Of a stretch of 64,000 bases of DNA, positions 24,398 through 32,718 are shown piece by piece. The notes below the pieces were generated by a model that searched no databases, was not told the DNA's origin, and saw only the letters and a list, made by a program, of their open reading frames with translations. A program made the position numbers and the translations under genes. The stretch's first letter is position 1. Every line of letters begins with the position of its first letter. This stretch comes from an uncultured Oscillospiraceae bacterium (GTDB lineage Bacteria > Bacillota > Clostridia > Oscillospirales > Acutalibacteraceae), in assembly GCA_902492455.1 (NCBI GenBank), contig CABULH010000003.1, positions 186,001-250,000 on the forward strand. Direction: 5' to 3'.

Positions 24398-26368
24398 TTA
24401 TGCCAGCATCTCCTCAAACTCCTCCTCAGTCAGCGTGCGGATGCCCAGCTGCTGCGCTTTTGTCAGCTTGCTGCCGGCCTTTTCGCCAACGATCAGGTAG
24501 TCGGTTTTCTTCGTCACCGAGCTTGCAGGATGTGCGCCCAACGAGAGCAGCTTCTCTTGAATGCCGTCTCTCGTATAGCCCTCCAGCTTGCCGGTGGCTA
24601 CGATGGTCTTTCCCCAGAAGGGATTGTTTGTGTTTGTCATAGTAGTATCCTCCTTTTCAAATGTGATTTGACCCAGCAGCGGACGCCAAAGTTTTTCTTC
24701 CTCCGTATCCGCATACCACTGGTAAATGTTGTCGTGCATGGTCTGGCCGAAATCCGGCAGCTGTGTGAAGTCGAAGCCGTTTTGTATTGCCTGCTCGAAT
24801 GCTTCCCAAGAGCCATGGAAATATTTGTCCAGATCCCTGCCGGCATGTCTGCCGACCATGGGGATGCCCAAACCAGCAATAAATTTTGCCAGCGTGCAGC
24901 GGCGGCTCTTTTCGACGGAGGCCTGCAGCCGTTCATACGACTTCACGCCAAAGCCTTCGGTCTGGATAATTTCCTCCCGATGCTGCTCCAATGTGTACAG
25001 GTCTCCAAAGTTTTGAATCCAGCCGTGCCCGATGAATTTCTCCAGCGTGGTCGCCGACAAGCCCTCGATGTCCATCCGCGTTTTCTCACAGAAGTGAGCA
25101 AATTTCTGTACCAGCTTGGCAGCACAGTGCGGGTTTTCACAGAACAACTGACGAGTTCCGCCTGTCGTCCTCTTTAGCGATAGCGGATTACCGCAGCAGG
25201 GGCAGGTCATCGGGAGCTGATAGGTGTTGCTCTGCGTTTTGTTTTCTGCAATCTGTGGAATGATCATATTTGCCTTGTAGACAGAGATCACATCCCCAAC
25301 GCCAAACTGGAACTCATCAAAGATGTCCAGATTGTGCAGATAGGCCCGCGAGACCGTGGCGCCGTCGATTTCCACCGGGTCAAACAGACCGGTGATGCTC
25401 ACCATACCGGTGCGAGTCGTCGCCAGCTCTACGCCGCGAAATCTCGTCTCGAACAATTCATCCTGCCATTTCAGGGCGATCAAACGGTTCTCGTGATGAC
25501 CAGTGGCGCCCAGACTTTTGCCATAGCGGATGTCATCATACTCCATGATGAGCCCATCCACCGGATAGGCGAATTTTTCGGGCTCCATGGAAGCAATGGC
25601 ATCACGGATGGTCTTTTCATTGTGCAAGGCGTCGATATAGATGTACGGCACAACGGAGAACCCGTTTCGCTCCAGGAATTGCTGCTGCCCGAGTTTGAAA
25701 TCGGGCTCAAGGTAGTCGCTCACCAGTTCAAAGGCCCAGAATTCCAGCATCCGTTTGGCTGCTTCACCTGCATTGAGCTTGCGCACACTGCCGGCCGCCA
25801 GCCCTCTGGGATGGGAATAAGGTTCCTCCAGACTGGAATTAAGCATCTCGAAATTCTTCCATGAGACGACGCCTTCGCCGCGCACTTCAAAGGATTCTTT
25901 CGTAGGGATAGTCAGCGGCACATTGAGGAATGTGCGCACAGTATGCGTCACGTCCTCACCAATGATTCCTTCACGACCTCGGGTAATGGCCTGCACAAGC
26001 GTGCCATGCTCATAGCGCAGCACAAGGGTCAGTCCGTCCATTTTCCAACTGAGCATAACAGGCTGCTTGGAAGCGAATTTGGCCAGATCCTCAACGGATT
26101 TGGTCTTGTCCGCTGACAGCATGGGTCTGGTATGCCGCACCGGCGTCAGCTCCTCCAATATCTCTCCGGATACCTTTTGGGTCGGGGAGTGGGAAAGCGT
26201 CAGACCGGTATCCTGCTCCAGGCCTCGCAGCTCATCCATCAGAAAGTCATAATCCCGGTCTGGCATAATGGGATTGTCGTCCCGGTAGTAGGCGATGTCC
26301 GCCTTGTTGAGCTGTTCAATCAGCTGCAGCATGCGGGCATGGTTGGTTTGATACTTATTCGCGTTCAT
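24398..26368 (-). CDS. ligA: NAD+-dependent DNA ligase (element copy)
   Basis: 656 aa, full length. YxxDDNPIMPDRDYDFLMDEL is the NMN-binding Ia-type start, LSWKMDG near residue 107 carries the adenylated lysine, then RGREGIIGEDVTHTV and SFEVRGEGV. CPCCGNPL and CENPHC are the zinc finger, helix-hairpin-helix repeats follow, and a BRCT domain is at the C terminus (ATGKLEGYTRDGIQEK, KTDYLIVGEKAGSKLTKA). ATG at 26368 sits 7 bases from GGAG. As host cells normally have ligA, this is a mobile second copy. Confidence 0.93.
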   Translation of the reverse strand: MNANKYQTNHARMLQLIEQLNKADIAYYRDDNPIMPDRDYDFLMDELRGLEQDTGLTLSHSPTQKVSGEILEELTPVRHTRPMLSADKTKSVEDLAKFASKQPVMLSWKMDGLTLVLRYEHGTLVQAITRGREGIIGEDVTHTVRTFLNVPLTIPTKESFEVRGEGVVSWKNFEMLNSSLEEPYSHPRGLAAGSVRKLNAGEAAKRMLEFWAFELVSDYLEPDFKLGQQQFLERNGFSVVPYIYIDALHNEKTIRDAIASMEPEKFAYPVDGLIMEYDDIRYGKSLGATGHHENRLIALKWQDELFETRFRGVELATTRTGMVSITGLFDPVEIDGATVSRAYLHNLDIFDEFQFGVGDVISVYKANMIIPQIAENKTQSNTYQLPMTCPCCGNPLSLKRTTGGTRQLFCENPHCAAKLVQKFAHFCEKTRMDIEGLSATTLEKFIGHGWIQNFGDLYTLEQHREEIIQTEGFGVKSYERLQASVEKSRRCTLAKFIAGLGIPMVGRHAGRDLDKYFHGSWEAFEQAIQNGFDFTQLPDFGQTMHDNIYQWYADTEEEKLWRPLLGQITFEKEDTTMTNTNNPFWGKTIVATGKLEGYTRDGIQEKLLSLGAHPASSVTKKTDYLIVGEKAGSKLTKAQQLGIRTLTEEEFEEMLA

Positions 26369-26900
26369 GCGCATTCTCCTTATCTGTGTTTTGACATTCA
26401 GCAAACTCGCTGAACCTGCCACAGTGCGGGCAGGAAACAGTATGCTGGTATGCTTTATCGATTTGTTCTCTTGTGACCTGCCCGGGCTTCCTGCAGCACA
26501 CTGTCTCAACCCATACGAGCCGGCTTTCATCCAATGCCTCCGGTCGGAACCGACGATTCCACGGAATATAGCTGACCCATAGCGGATTATCAAATATGCG
26601 TGCTGCATGAAGTTTTAATGCCTCCTCACGCAACTCCTGCAGAGAGTCCCGAGTATAGTTGTGTTCCCGAAGCCATTGCAGCAGGTTCTCCTGCAGTGTT
26701 TCTTCCTGATGTTCGGCGATAAGCGTTTGGATTTTCTGAGTCCATTCTGAGAGCGTCAGGTCGCCGAGATTGGTCATCACGCCGTTTCGGTATCCCGTCA
26801 CCCTGTTTCTTCCAGAACCCGATATCAGGTAGCTTCGGGCGGTGCCGTAATGCACTCGCAGATCCGCGAATGCAGCTTCCTTTGTACCGTACTCATTCAC
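26355..26900 (-). CDS. Zinc-ribbon element protein upstream of ligA
   Basis: 181 aa. The C terminus has VCCRKPG and SCPHCGRF, a Cys pair set for a zinc ribbon. The N-terminal half contains FADLRVHYGTARSYLISG. It overlaps ligA by 14 bases. Function unknown; nucleic-acid binding is a guess. Confidence 0.6.
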   Translation of the reverse strand: MNEYGTKEAAFADLRVHYGTARSYLISGSGRNRVTGYRNGVMTNLGDLTLSEWTQKIQTLIAEHQEETLQENLLQWLREHNYTRDSLQELREEALKLHAARIFDNPLWVSYIPWNRRFRPEALDESRLVWVETVCCRKPGQVTREQIDKAYQHTVSCPHCGRFSEFAECQNTDKENAHERE

Positions 26901-26933
26901 TTAATGCTATCCTTTCGGTTGCTAATATGGCTG

Positions 26934-27176
26934 CTACTTGAGTTCTTTGCCAGCTTTCAATTTAGGCAAAAGAATCATTTGCAGCTCTGCGGCAGTTTCC
27001 TTGATTCCTTCCCACTGCATCGGCTCATAGCACTTATAGTAGTCCTCGCGCTTCGCCGCATGGTACAGAAATTCCTGAACACGCCAGGCTGCTGCGAATT
27101 CTCTGGAATTGAGAGTGAAGATACGCAGATCGTAAAAGCCTGGGTACGGTCTATAATTGCTTTTTTTATACTTCAT
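26934..27176 (-). CDS. Small element protein of unknown function
   Basis: 80 aa from ATG at 27176 (AAAGGAGG upstream). Reads MKYKKSNYRPYPGFYDLRIF and has FAAAWRVQEFLYHAAKREDYYKCYEP. First gene after the long leader starting near 27494, followed by the zinc-ribbon protein and ligA. Confidence 0.6.
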   Translation of the reverse strand: MKYKKSNYRPYPGFYDLRIFTLNSREFAAAWRVQEFLYHAAKREDYYKCYEPMQWEGIKETAAELQMILLPKLKAGKELK

Positions 27177-27271
27177 TGAACCTCCTTTTGGTTTGTTTTC
27201 ATATATGAACGGGTATGCCTGACGGCTCCCCGGAACAAAGGTTGGGGGAGCCGCAAAGCTCCGATCTATAT

Positions 27272-27306
27272 AAAAAGCACACAAAGAACCGAAGTTCCCT
27301 GTGTGC
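27272..27306 (-). terminator. Leader terminator 2 of the ligA operon
   Basis: Minus-strand stem GCACACAGGGAACT / GGTTCTTTGTGTGC closed by a TTCG loop, followed by TTTTTATATAG. It lies about 100 bases before the first start codon. A further hairpin (GGCTCCCC / GGGGAGCC) lies at about 27229-27252. Confidence 0.8.
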
Positions 27307-27411
27307 TTGTGAGCCAAAGGCCCTCGATATTCAGTTGTGAGCGAGCAGGCGGAAAGCCCACCACCCGTTGCTTGATGTTCTGTGCCTCTTGATTAGAAGC
27401 CCCAGAAAAAC

Positions 27412-27445
27412 AAAAAAGCGCCTGAAGATAGAATCCTCAGACGCT
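27412..27445 (-). terminator. Leader terminator 1 of the ligA operon
   Basis: Minus-strand stem AGCGTCTGA / TCAGGCGCT followed by TTTTTTGTTTTT. The 3' half matches the terminators at 8260-8295 and 16842-16881. Confidence 0.82.
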
Positions 27446-27483
27446 GTGTAACCAGATAACTTTAATTGCCCTAATTGCAATTA

Positions 27484-27529
27484 CTGATACTAACATAGAT
27501 AGTATAGCATGGTCAGGGTGGATTTGCAA
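27484..27529 (-). promoter_or_regulatory. Promoter of the ligA operon with shared 26-bp element
   Basis: TTGCAA (27529-27524), 17-base spacer ending ATGC, TATACT (27506-27501). Positions 27484-27509 are identical to 8336-8361, including the palindrome ATACTA-N7-TAGTAT at the -10/start region. The ~320-base leader has two terminators before the first gene. Confidence 0.78.
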
Positions 27530-27552
27530 GAGGTTTGATGTGTGAATAGCCC

Positions 27553-27957
27553 TTAACCGAGTTCGATTTCCATCAGGTCGTCTATTGGAACTTTCAGTCC
27601 GTTTTGAAAGATGAGCAGCCTTTCATACTCGTCTATCCTTTTCACTTCACCAGTCGCACTGAGGTAGGCTCCGCCGGCTTTGCGCTCATCTGGCATGAAA
27701 TAAAGGATGGTGACAATCGGGTGCTTGCCGGACTGCTCCTGTATCCGACCGAGTGCTTCATTGAGCGCCGCCTGCTCATGCTCGGCGAGCTCCCGTTTCT
27801 GTTCGGTTAACCTGCCGGCCTCGGCGATGGCGGCTCCATGTCCAGTTAAGGCAGCAAACGGCGCAAATTGGGCGGCGCGGTCCAGGGCAGGCATCTGCGG
27901 TCGGGTCTTGGAAACATGGTGCGGGAGATGGATGATGTCGTCATATTTATCACTCAT
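27553..27957 (-). CDS. YolD-like protein
   Basis: 134 aa. DRAAQFAPFAALTGHGAAI and the C-terminal YLSATGEVKRIDEYERLLIF match YolD-like proteins, which in Firmicutes are regularly encoded next to Y-family polymerases. Coupled to the polymerase by an ATGA overlap. Function of YolD is not established. Confidence 0.88.
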   Translation of the reverse strand: MSDKYDDIIHLPHHVSKTRPQMPALDRAAQFAPFAALTGHGAAIAEAGRLTEQKRELAEHEQAALNEALGRIQEQSGKHPIVTILYFMPDERKAGGAYLSATGEVKRIDEYERLLIFQNGLKVPIDDLMEIELG

Positions 27958-29459
27958 GCCTTGTGCCCCCCGATTTGCTTATTTCGGTCTATGGTGGTTG
28001 CGCCTTCCTGAAGATTCATTCCCTTGAGAATGGCGTTTTTGCCGTATTTTTTCTTAATTTCCAGCATGGCCTGCTGCATCCGTTTTTCCCGTTCCAGTGC
28101 GGCTTCCTCCTCGGCCTTCTGCTGCTCCAGAGCCGCATAATCGGTGAACAGATCTAACTGTTCCGGCACCGCCTGCCTGTGCGCAGCGGCGGCGTCTACC
28201 AGACGATTGGCAGTCAGTGTGATCCGCCGTACCAGCAGCTTTTTATCCACAATGCGCTCGTACAGTTCCATGACGGCTTTCATGATCAGCATGGTGGAGG
28301 CGGTCTGCCGGTCGAGATTGGCGGTGCCGTGGGCGTGCTTCGGCACTTTTCGGCCATAGTGGTCGGTGGTGACCTCGCCTTTATAGCTGCGGCTGATCTC
28401 CGGGTTGGCCAGATTTTCGATATCATAGCCGATGGTCAGCGTGAGCTGGTCGGTGACAAGATTTTTATCCACAAGGTCAAGAGACAAAAGCTCCGTCATT
28501 TCCCGGACGATCAGCTTTGCCTTGTCAAAGGAATAGGGGAAGGATAGCACCTGTCCTGAGCTGACGCTGTTGGTCTCGGGCTTGTAGACTTTGATCTGCT
28601 CCATGGTGCAGGGCTCCCAGCCCCATGCATGGTCGATCAAGAGCTCGGCATTGACGCCAAACAATTGATACAGCTTGTCTTCGTTATGAAGGGAGCAGCG
28701 GGCGATATCGCCCATGGTGTAGAGGCCGGCGGACTCCAGCTTCCGCTCATAGCCCCTGCCGATGCGCCAGAAATCAGTCAGGGGTCGATGGCTCCATAGC
28801 TGCTTGCGGTAGCTCATCTCATCCAACTCGGCAATGCGCACGCCGTTTTCATCCGGCTTTGCATGCTTGGCCATGATGTCCATGGCAATTTTGCAGAGAT
28901 AGAGGTTCGTGCCGATGCCTGCCGTGGCGGTGATGCTGGTCTCTGCGTAGACCTCGCGGATCATCTTTGCCGTCAGCTCCCGTGCAGACAGGCCATAGGC
29001 GCCCAGGTAATGAGTCAGGTCGATCATCACCTCGTCGATGGAGTAAACGTGGATATCCTCCGGCGCAACAAAGCGGAGGTAGATGTTGTATATCTTCGTG
29101 CTGATCTCCATATAGAGCGCCATGCGTGGCGGCGCCGTGATATACGAAAGAGCCAGCTCCGGCGAGGCTTTTAGTTCGTTTGCATCGTAAGATTCTCCAG
29201 TGAGTTTTCGCCCCCGTGCCCGGCGCTGCCGCTGTGCATTGACTTCCTTGACCTTTTGGACGACCTCGAACAGCCGCGCCCTTCCGGGAATGCCGTAGGC
29301 CTTAAGGGCGGGGGTAACGGCCAGGCAGATAGTCTTCTCCGTGCGGCTTGCATCGGCAACCACCAGGTTGGTGGTCATCGGGTCAAGTCCGCGCTCCATG
29401 CATTCGACCGAAGCGTAGAACGACTTCAGGTCTATGGCGGCATAGTATCTGCTCTCCAC
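27954..29459 (-). CDS. Y-family DNA polymerase (UvrX/ImpB/MucB/SamB type)
   Basis: 501 aa from GTG at 29459 (AAAGGAGG upstream). DLKSFYASVE (residues 10-19) and YSIDEVMIDL near 145 carry the catalytic carboxylates; GIGTNLYLCKIAMDIMAK matches the palm/fingers of UvrX. The C-terminal part has a clamp-binding-like QLDLF and a helical Glu/Lys-rich tail. Expected to bypass DNA lesions with low fidelity. Pairing with YolD is typical of mobile elements. No LexA box recognised upstream. Confidence 0.93.
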   Translation of the reverse strand: MESRYYAAIDLKSFYASVECMERGLDPMTTNLVVADASRTEKTICLAVTPALKAYGIPGRARLFEVVQKVKEVNAQRQRRARGRKLTGESYDANELKASPELALSYITAPPRMALYMEISTKIYNIYLRFVAPEDIHVYSIDEVMIDLTHYLGAYGLSARELTAKMIREVYAETSITATAGIGTNLYLCKIAMDIMAKHAKPDENGVRIAELDEMSYRKQLWSHRPLTDFWRIGRGYERKLESAGLYTMGDIARCSLHNEDKLYQLFGVNAELLIDHAWGWEPCTMEQIKVYKPETNSVSSGQVLSFPYSFDKAKLIVREMTELLSLDLVDKNLVTDQLTLTIGYDIENLANPEISRSYKGEVTTDHYGRKVPKHAHGTANLDRQTASTMLIMKAVMELYERIVDKKLLVRRITLTANRLVDAAAAHRQAVPEQLDLFTDYAALEQQKAEEEAALEREKRMQQAMLEIKKKYGKNAILKGMNLQEGATTIDRNKQIGGHKA

Positions 29460-29512
29460 GCTCCGGCCTCCTTTCGGGTGAAACTAATAACTCGACAAAT
29501 CGGGAGCTGCAC

Positions 29513-30097
29513 TTAATCTCTATAAATATTCTTCCCAAATTCAAATGCTTTTTCAAGATAACCTGTCTTGTCTATCTGTGGCTTGCCATTTGTATCTCCG
29601 CAGCCTCCAGCAAGTAGCATCCCTCTATCCTGAAATCCAATATAATTGATGATTGCAAATTGATAGTAAGATACCACTTGTTCATACGTCCAAAAATAAT
29701 TGTCAGCAGATGTCATAAGCAGCGCGGCATCTTTGATTGGATATCTCTCATATCTACCCAACGGAGGAGCAGGGTCTTCCTCTGCGATACAGTAAAATCG
29801 TTCGATAAATGCTTTGATTTTGGATGACAATGTCCAAAACAAAAGCGGCGATGCAAACACAATTAAATCCGCTGCTTTGATTTTAGGTACAAGGTCGTTG
29901 AATCCATCCTTCTGGACGCACGGTTTTCCGTAACGACAGGCGTTGCAGCCGATGCAGCCTTTCACCTCTGTCTGATTTAGATTGATCTTCTCAACGGTAT
30001 GCCCGGCTTCTGTCGCCCCTTTGATAAAGGAATCCACCAGTTGAGCAGTATTTCCTTTGGCACGTCCACCGCCTTGAACTACCAATATGTTTTTCAT
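29513..30097 (-). CDS. Flavodoxin-family NAD(P)H-dependent oxidoreductase
   Basis: 194 aa from ATG at 30097. N-terminal VVQGGGRAKGNTAQLVDSF is the FMN phosphate loop; CIGCNACRYGKPCVQKD is the cysteine cluster of iron-sulfur flavoproteins; ASPLLFWTLSSKIKAFIER completes the fold. It likely reduces quinones or other small molecules with FMN. It lies between the polymerase and an XRE gene and may be a host-type cargo gene. Confidence 0.85.
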   Translation of the reverse strand: MKNILVVQGGGRAKGNTAQLVDSFIKGATEAGHTVEKINLNQTEVKGCIGCNACRYGKPCVQKDGFNDLVPKIKAADLIVFASPLLFWTLSSKIKAFIERFYCIAEEDPAPPLGRYERYPIKDAALLMTSADNYFWTYEQVVSYYQFAIINYIGFQDRGMLLAGGCGDTNGKPQIDKTGYLEKAFEFGKNIYRD

Positions 30098-30118
30098 CAA
30101 TATTGCCTCCCTCCCGGT

Positions 30119-30736
30119 TTATCGTTCTGAATCCCATTGCCCCACAAACGCCAGCCACTTGGCTCCGTAGAAGTCGAAGTAAAACCGTTGCCCCATCTCG
30201 TTTTCCACAAAGCGGGCTTTGACATGATACCATCCTCGCAGTTCCTGCCGCAGTGTGATATCAGCCGAGATAGGCTCCACCCACACCTCGTCCAGCCCGG
30301 CAAGCTCTGCCTTGGAGAGCGGCTTATGTTGGGGTGCGGCGGCTGTGGAAAACAGCGGCGGCAGCATATAGACATCCTGTACATCGGCAAAGGGCAAGGA
30401 CAAGCCGGTTGCAAAGCGAAGCTGCCGCTCGACTGCATCTACAAACGCCCAACCGTTTTTCGGTGAGTAGACAGGCGCTTCATGCAAGGCGGGCAGCATC
30501 TCTTTTGAAACTGGAAGCGTCATATCTACCCGCGAGTCGCTTTCTTTTGCTTTTCCAAGCAAAAAATCTACAGTAACGCCGTAATACTCAGACATACGGA
30601 TCAGCGCCTCAATGGTAGGGCTTCTTCTCCCGCTCTCCCAAGCAGACAGCGTTGGCTGCGACACACCCAGATCTTCGGCGGCTACGGTCAGCGTTATTTT
30701 TTTCATTTTTCTTGCCAGTTTATATTGACGCGCCAT
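30119..30736 (-). CDS. XRE-family HTH regulator
   Basis: 205 aa. An N-terminal Cro/CI HTH (LTVAAEDLGVSQPTLSAWESGRRSP) and EALIRMSEYYGVTVDFLLGK, then a ~130-residue effector-like domain with YHVKARFVENEMGQRFYF. ATG has GGGAGG upstream. It lies 13 bases downstream of the AlbA_2-type gene, so the two likely form one regulatory unit. Confidence 0.82.
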   Translation of the reverse strand: MARQYKLARKMKKITLTVAAEDLGVSQPTLSAWESGRRSPTIEALIRMSEYYGVTVDFLLGKAKESDSRVDMTLPVSKEMLPALHEAPVYSPKNGWAFVDAVERQLRFATGLSLPFADVQDVYMLPPLFSTAAAPQHKPLSKAELAGLDEVWVEPISADITLRQELRGWYHVKARFVENEMGQRFYFDFYGAKWLAFVGQWDSER

Positions 30737-30749
30737 TTTGCCGCCTCCC

Positions 30750-32237
30750 TTACTTTAATACAATCCATTTCCCGCGGGTTGAGCCTTCTCTCCTGATATA
30801 TTGCTTTTGCTTCAGCATCTGGATGGCACGTTCTACGGTGCGGTCTGTCACACCTATCTGACTGGCAATCTTTTTTGCGGAGAGATGAGGTTCTCCACGG
30901 ATGGCCGTCAGCACCTCCGTCTCGATTTCCGACAAATCTCCGACATTATTTCCGACATCCTCATTTATCGCCTCAGACGATTGATGTGTATCAAAATCCG
31001 GATGAATATAAAGGGTCGTCGTAAAATAGGTGCGTACCTCATCCGTCTCAAATAAGGGATCGGGAGAGCCGTTGTTGCGCAGCGCATTGCGGATCTTGCG
31101 AAAACCGGTATTGCGTCCCTCCGTCAGATGCATCTCTTTTAAGAATTCACCGATGCGGCGGTTGCGGTAGCGGCGGCTGTGTACGCGAAATTCCCTTAAA
31201 TTCTCCGAACTAATGGAGCGGTCGGCGCCGGGGTGGCTGACAATGATGATTCGGTCTGTCTCTATGCGCACCTCGATGGGTTCCCGTTCATCATAGCCTT
31301 TGTGATAGACTGCGTTCGAGAGAGCCTCCTCAATGGCGGCATAGGGATAATTGAAAAAGCGCCGCGCCTCCGCCACACCGTCCACCTTGACGACCTGCTC
31401 CTGCAGGATACTGTTTTTGATATATTGCAATGCTTCCCGCAGCTGCTGATGCAGCGGCCCCTTGAAGGTCTTTTCCCGGATGCGGTCACCCGTGTCATCA
31501 GGAAACTCTACGATATCGATCTGGGCATATGGGAAAAAGCGGTCCGGCTCCATACTGAAAAACATCAGCCCCACATTCTTTGGTTTCGTATACTCCGGAA
31601 GCATGCTGATGATATTCATGCTCTTACACAGGTCAGCGAAATCCATCGTTTTGGATTCCCCATAAAGTGAACTGCCGATTTCCTTCAAATAACTCTGGAT
31701 CAGCGTAATATTCAAGTCCGTCAGTTCGGCTTCATGGTTGACCCGGTCGTCAAAGGGGATATTGTTGGCGAGGTTATACAAATCCCGCTTTTCCTCCTCA
31801 GACGGAGCAATTGTGCTGGACATCTTACGAATATAATAAATGCGCTCCTTATTGTCCCTCGCCATCGTCTTGGGGGAGGAATATGGACGGGCGTTCCCGC
31901 CGGGTGCCCAAATGACAATGAACTTCTTGCCCTCGTAATCGGCTACCTCGACGATGGGCATATATTCCGGTTGGATACGCTTGCATTTATTCAGCATGTC
32001 CTTCAAATAGCCGTCAAGCTTTTCTGTGGGAACACCCTGCAGCGGATAGACGGGCTTTCCACCCTGCTCCTTCACGCCGATAACCAGATAACCGCCGCCC
32101 CAGTTGTCGATGTCATTGGCGAAAGCACAAATGGTTTTCAGGGAGGCCTCAGCATCCCAGGTTTCCTTAAACTCAATTCTTGCCCACTCAACGACACTGC
32201 CGGAGAGTAACGTCTTTATATTAGTTGGTACTGCCAT
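30750..32237 (-). CDS. AlbA_2 (Schlafen-type) ATP-binding transcriptional regulator-like protein
   Basis: 495 aa. N-terminal ARIEFKETWDAEASLKTICAF with GGYLVIGVKE is the AlbA_2/Schlafen domain; a central HATPase-like part has EEALSNAVYHKGYDEREPIEV; the C terminus is a winged helix (LSAKKIASQIGVTDRTVERAIQ). Such proteins are proposed to act as DNA/RNA-binding regulators or defence factors. ATG has AAAGGAGG upstream and overlaps the end of the HTH gene before it by 17 bases. Confidence 0.85.
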   Translation of the reverse strand: MAVPTNIKTLLSGSVVEWARIEFKETWDAEASLKTICAFANDIDNWGGGYLVIGVKEQGGKPVYPLQGVPTEKLDGYLKDMLNKCKRIQPEYMPIVEVADYEGKKFIVIWAPGGNARPYSSPKTMARDNKERIYYIRKMSSTIAPSEEEKRDLYNLANNIPFDDRVNHEAELTDLNITLIQSYLKEIGSSLYGESKTMDFADLCKSMNIISMLPEYTKPKNVGLMFFSMEPDRFFPYAQIDIVEFPDDTGDRIREKTFKGPLHQQLREALQYIKNSILQEQVVKVDGVAEARRFFNYPYAAIEEALSNAVYHKGYDEREPIEVRIETDRIIIVSHPGADRSISSENLREFRVHSRRYRNRRIGEFLKEMHLTEGRNTGFRKIRNALRNNGSPDPLFETDEVRTYFTTTLYIHPDFDTHQSSEAINEDVGNNVGDLSEIETEVLTAIRGEPHLSAKKIASQIGVTDRTVERAIQMLKQKQYIRREGSTRGKWIVLK

Positions 32238-32442
32238 TGCCGGCGTCCTCCTTTACCTTCGGTTTGATATATTTCCCGCTTTTGATGCGGGCATCGGAGG
32301 GCTTTTCAGCATCCTCAGGTATAATCCAGTTATTCCCGGCCTTCTGGGCGCCCTCAATGCGATCCTGTGAACAAAGGACGGCAATCCTCCTTGCCGAGAT
32401 ATTCCACTTCTTTGCTGCTTCAAATGTGGATACATATTTCAT
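32221..32442 (-). CDS. Small HTH/excisionase-like DNA-binding protein
   Basis: 73 aa: MKYVSTFEAAKKWNISARRI, then LCSQDRIEGAQKAGNNWIIP, the winged HTH layout of excisionase/MerR-like proteins. First gene of the operon with the AlbA_2 protein and XRE regulator, under a clear promoter (32474-32502). Excision of the element or regulation are both possible. Confidence 0.8.
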   Translation of the reverse strand: MKYVSTFEAAKKWNISARRIAVLCSQDRIEGAQKAGNNWIIPEDAEKPSDARIKSGKYIKPKVKEDAGNGSTN

Positions 32443-32473
32443 AATGCGGATGCTCCTTTCGCTATATTCTTTT

Positions 32474-32502
32474 ATTATATTCAATTTGCGGAATAATATC
32501 AA
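32474..32502 (-). promoter_or_regulatory. Promoter of the HTH/AlbA_2 operon
   Basis: TTGATA (32502-32497), 17-base spacer, TATAAT (32479-32474), about 30 bases before the start codon. Confidence 0.85.
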
Positions 32503-32528
32503 GCCTTTTGCTCATATTCTTTAGAAAG

Positions 32529-32557
32529 TTGCAATTCCCGGCCTGTCTCCGTGTAAT
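32529..32557 (+). promoter_or_regulatory. Promoter toward the resolvase, CCGTGTAAT class
   Basis: TTGCAA (32529-32534), 17-base spacer ending CCG, TGTAAT (32552-32557). The -10 context CCGTGTAAT matches promoters at 167-195 and 18197-18225. A long leader (about 155 bases) with inverted repeats follows. Confidence 0.6.
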
Positions 32558-32565
32558 TATATAGC

Positions 32566-32685
32566 TCCATAAAGGTACACCTTTGCAGATGGTGGTGTAG
32601 AGCGGCAAAAACAAGGTGTTCTCCCGTCTGAAAAAGCCCCATTTTTATTTTCAGACATATCCGCAATCCGAGTGACCTTTATGGA
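32566..32685. repeat. Nested inverted repeats before the resolvase (res-like site or leader hairpins)
   Basis: TCCATAAAGGT (32566-32576) and ACCTTTATGGA (32675-32685) are perfect inverse copies. Inside them GTCTGAAAA (32626-32634) and TTTTCAGAC (32648-32656) form a second perfect pair. Location directly before a serine recombinase fits a resolution or crossover site, though a structured leader RNA is possible. Confidence 0.5.
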
Positions 32686-32718
32686 CGGATTTTCAGAGCG
32701 AATGGAAGTGATTACACG

